A stretch of DNA of 64,000 nt from Eumeta japonica (Eukaryota; Arthropoda; Insecta; Lepidoptera; Psychidae). Both the position numbers and the translations under genes were made by a program. Each line of letters opens with the position of its first letter. The first letter of the stretch is position 1. The DNA is taken from assembly GCA_005406025.1 (NCBI GenBank), contig BGZK01000142.1:62001-126000 (forward strand), read 5' to 3'. The notes beneath the pieces are model-generated. The model saw nothing but the letters and a program-made list of their open reading frames with translations, was not told where the DNA came from and ran no database searches. Of this stretch, positions 60,758-64,000 are shown piece by piece.

Positions 60758-60898
60758 AAAAACAACTCATTTGAAGTCCGAGAATCGACTGTTTACTTGA
60801 ACAAATGTTTGTTGCTATACAAATAGATGTGTTCTCCGCGAACTAGAAATGCGCTATAAAAAGGACCGGCTTGTTCTACACGTATACTGTTCAGTGCT
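60758..60898 (+). promoter_or_regulatory. Promoter of the MKTV first exon
   Basis: The conserved block AAAAACAAC..TGAAGTCCGAGAA..CG..TGTTTA begins at 60758 (identical core at 60772-60784). The TATA box TATAAAAA is at 60855-60862 and an arthropod initiator TTCAGTGC is at about 60891, 36 bp downstream. The architecture is the same as at 36981-37080. Confidence 0.78.
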
Positions 60899-60956
60899 CG
60901 CTCTCGTCGTGTGCAGTTTGCTCATAATTTTTACTTTGCAAAATCATAAACTGAAG

Positions 60957-60968
60957 ATGAAGACTGTG
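60957..60968 (+). CDS. First coding exon (MKTV) of a cuticle-type gene
   Basis: ATGAAGACTGTG is followed by the donor GTAAAG at 60969, about 65 bp after the predicted start site. Exon length (12 nt), phase (0), sequence (MK-T/I-V) and promoter match the exon at 37179, so the two genes are probably paralogues. This form is typical of insect cuticular protein genes, in which a first intron splits the signal peptide. The rest of the protein is not recognised in the remaining 3 kb and probably lies past the window end. Confidence 0.6.
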
Positions 60969-63900
60969 GTAAAGATTTTTCTTTTATTTTATTACTGTTT
61001 TTAAATATGAAGTGGGCACTTTATAAATATATTACACATTTAGGTGGATTTCTCTCTAATATATTGGTGTTTTAAGATCGTAACGATTTATTCGTTTGGA
61101 ATTCATACTTTCATAAAATTTGCAATTGTTATTAATGTAGTATTAACATAATAGATTTTTATAGCGTTTTCAAATTTTTTTTTATATTTCAACTTAGATT
61201 TCAACAAAAGCAATGATGTAAGAACGTTATATACATGGTCATATAAAATGTTTTGCGAAAAGAAATAATAATTAATCCCAGGAGCCCTAGTAATAATGAC
61301 GTTGTTTAAATGTTGATTATTGTATTAACGAATATTTATTTGTTTTTGCAAGCCATTAAAGCGCGCTTTTAAGATAAAGATAAACTTTGCCTTATAAAAA
61401 ATTAGATCTTGATTTTAAGTTTTTGAACGGCAATCAACAATATTGTAAGAGGACGAAGTCGCACAGAAAGCTAGTGTTACAATCGGTAAATGGCATTATA
61501 ATATACATTGCGTATTTCTTTTTCAAATACATTATTTCGTCATTATTTTTTTAAGATTAGGCAGATAATTTTTTCGTTCGATATACGTGACCCAATCGGT
61601 AGGCTGCACGCATGCGCGAATAATGATTGGGAAACAAAGATATCGATTTTAAAAATTCTACTATCTTCTTTATCGATACATATATATTTTTTTTTTTGGT
61701 GAAATCGAATTTACGTTTCAAAACGTAAGCTTAAGGTGAATGTATACGCAAGTGTCTATTATACAAATTTAAATATCAAAATATCCAATATTTAGATATA
61801 GATCGTGAGTTTGTAAATTTTAGAAACTTTCAAACATCGGGTGTTAGGGAACGAATTTAATAAAAATAAATCTGGACATCCAATAAACATTTTTCCAAAG
61901 CATATGTACTTAGCTTTAATTTGTCTCGTGGTATGAGTTATCAAGTTGGAATTACAACCTCGATGTCAAGGCCTCACGTTATTTTATCGTTTAATTTATT
62001 TGTTTAAGCTGGCCTTGGCTGATTTTCTCACTACACCGCCGGCGGTCTCAAAATACACACACCTATTTGTATACCGTAACGCGTTGTTTATAAACCGAAC
62101 TAGGAGCATCCCGTTAATTTGATTTTAACACTTTTATATATAAATTAATTAGTTGCAAAAATTTTTAGTTATATACCAATTTTGCAACTAATAGTTTATA
62201 AATTGTTAAAACAACCTATGCAAGTCATAGACAAACACTTAGGACGTAATATTACATGAAAGAAGCAACACGCTAACATGCAAAATTTGATAAGTAGTCG
62301 CACGACTAGCTAAAATGAATGTTCTTAAAAGGATGTTTTTAAATTCACAAAACATATTAAAAACTCTTTTTATTTGTTATATTTTTGGATGCAGAATATT
62401 TTTTAAAATTGATATCACTCTGTTACAAAAATAAAATAATTTTTACTACAAAAGTACCGTCTTTGACAGTCTACCTAGGTTTACTTCTTTATATTTATTA
62501 TCATTTACCTTCTTATAAGCATTTTTATTACAATAATTAAAAGCCAATAAATAATATTTTAAAAATTAACCAGATATACAGTTGCAGTATTTAAATATTC
62601 ACAATAGTTTTAGAAGTCGGTGCCTGTCGTACGTCCATATTAATTTTTTCCTATGCGCTTTAATTTGCACATTAATAATCTTCATTACTTTTTTGACATC
62701 CATTTACTTAAAATAGTACTTCACGTCTTGTATTAATCTGTTTATAAATAGCGATGACTTTGGTTGGGTTCTATCAATATTTCATAGATCTCTTTCATTT
62801 TGTTTATTTTTTGGTTTACCTTGGTTTTTTTATTTCTGGTTTAGGGGGCATAACCGCGGCTTTGTTTATTTGCATCCGCGTCATCTAAACGAAGGCGAAC
62901 GACCCCACAGCAAATAAGGCGTTCGCGGCGCAGTGCGAAATCCGTTTTCGCTATTTATTGTCTATGCTGACAGTATTTTTTTTGTGTCAAGTCCGTCCGT
63001 TTGTATATCACGGCCTCACACTCCGCCATTTTATCGATTAGGATACAACCTTATAGGTAAGCATATTTTGTTATCTCCTATGCGATATTCTAAAGAAATG
63101 TATTAAAAAAAAATAATTGTTTTTTGTTCTTTGGCCATAGGTCATCGTCTGGTCGGTCTACAAATAGGTTTATAAAGACATATAGGTTATAGATTGAAAA
63201 TTCGTTCGTTAGTGAATTTTTTCCCAGATGTATATTTCGTCGTCTATTAGCTTCTAACGAAGTAAATTTTAGTGCGAAAAATTAACGAATTCCAAACGTT
63301 AACTTTTCTGCCATGCGTTTTAAAATTCTGAAAAGATCACAATAGTATAGTTTATAAACGCTTGCAACACTGAAAGGTATTGTGAACAAAATCTGTTAAG
63401 AAGTTTTTAGTTATTTAACCATAATTTTGAGTTTCCAAGAGAAACAATCTATTGTCACCAGCTTATACTACATGGACACGTATATTTAATATGATAGATA
63501 CCTATTATATACAATAAAAACGTATATTTTGTGTCAATATTATTCTCGCTTAAAATTTTCAAATTTGTAAGTAACGATGCTTTACCCGTTATATTTTAAA
63601 TTTAGTAGAATAACACTGGAAACCCTCGTTTCGTCGTTTTGTTTCTCGCCGCGGAGCCCTAATGCGAGAATCCGATTGCGCCCTTGGCTGTAATTTTTTT
63701 TTCTTTTACTTTGTCAATATGCTTTTGTTTATGTGTACCATAATTACGATACGAGTATAACTAACAACCTTGTTGGATAATTATATCGGAGATACCGAAT
63801 TATTAATTTTTGATAATTAGGTTTTGGCAAAATGTAATTAAGTATCATTTACAAATAAAGGATTTTTAATTTTGGATTTATGTTGAATTTAGACTTTTTA

Positions 63901-64000
63901 TGATATTATAGATCGCATTGAACTTGTTGTTTATGATTTTTTATAATAATTAACTATTGTATTTTCGAAAATTTTTTAGGATTACAAATATTCACCAATA
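60969..64000 (+). other. Probable first intron of the MKTV gene
   Basis: No second exon with the rest of a signal peptide or a chitin-binding consensus was seen. It includes a 13-bp inverted repeat (62148-62160 and 62180-62192, ATTAGTTGCAAAA) and a GC-richer patch at 62860-62960 that could be regulatory. Confidence 0.4.
62148..62192. repeat. 13-bp inverted repeat
   Basis: ATTAGTTGCAAAA at 62148-62160 pairs perfectly with TTTTGCAACTAAT at 62180-62192 across a 19-nt spacer. Confidence 0.75.

Noticed and set aside
1..64000. CRISPR arrays, bacterial operons or phage-like modules
   Set aside because: None seen; introns, MITEs and TATA-type promoters indicate a eukaryotic nuclear genome.

Overview
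The window looks like AT-rich insect nuclear DNA, most likely from a moth or butterfly. The evidence is two intron-containing eukaryotic genes with clear insect-type proteins (RpS9 and a KRI1 homologue), cuticle-protein-style 12-nt first exons behind TATA boxes, and many interspersed repeats of the kinds common in lepidopteran genomes (RTE, CR1/Jockey-like and I-like non-LTR relics, hAT MITEs, tRNA-derived SINE fragments). Species cannot be named from the sequence alone. All gene models were built by eye from splice sites, reading phase and protein continuity.

Layout. 1-114 is the 3' end of an unidentified plus-strand gene. 755-1217 is a broken coding relic. About 1929-5010 is a decayed RNase H-bearing non-LTR retrotransposon, itself split by a hAT MITE and a perfect hairpin. 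RpS9 (minus, 6094-8559, three coding exons, 194 aa) is followed by a repeat-rich gap and then KRI1 (minus, 13379-22886, eleven exons, 788 aa). The protein of the first is a 40S subunit component; the second is a 40S assembly factor. Two of the KRI1 introns carry hAT MITEs with intact 8-bp target duplications. 24060-28900 is a transposon graveyard (two RTE relics, a hAT element with the end of its transposase). 28900-36900 has no convincing gene.

The most unusual part is 37-64 kb. Two promoters (TATA at 37073 and 60855) each lead to a 12-nt first coding exon (MKIV, MKTV) with a strong donor, and share a conserved block about 80 bp upstream of the TATA box. Between them lies a gene (plus, 42952-51656) that I do not recognise. 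It encodes a 192-aa secreted, cysteine-free protein cut into 15 exons, most only 21-66 nt, with all 14 introns in phase 1. Exons 2 and 3 are visible tandem duplicates, exons 4 and 12 share an FYQP motif and length, and the splice acceptor of exon 12 is the last unit of a 21-bp minisatellite. Every internal exon can be skipped without changing frame. This microexon gene is my main candidate for an undescribed system; the flanking first exons suggest a cuticle-protein neighbourhood.

51700-60700 is again repeats: a long-arm fold-back element, a CR1/Jockey-like relic, SINE fragments and a GC-rich island. 60969-64000 appears to be first-intron sequence of the downstream cuticle-type gene, whose remaining exons lie outside the window or are not recognisable.
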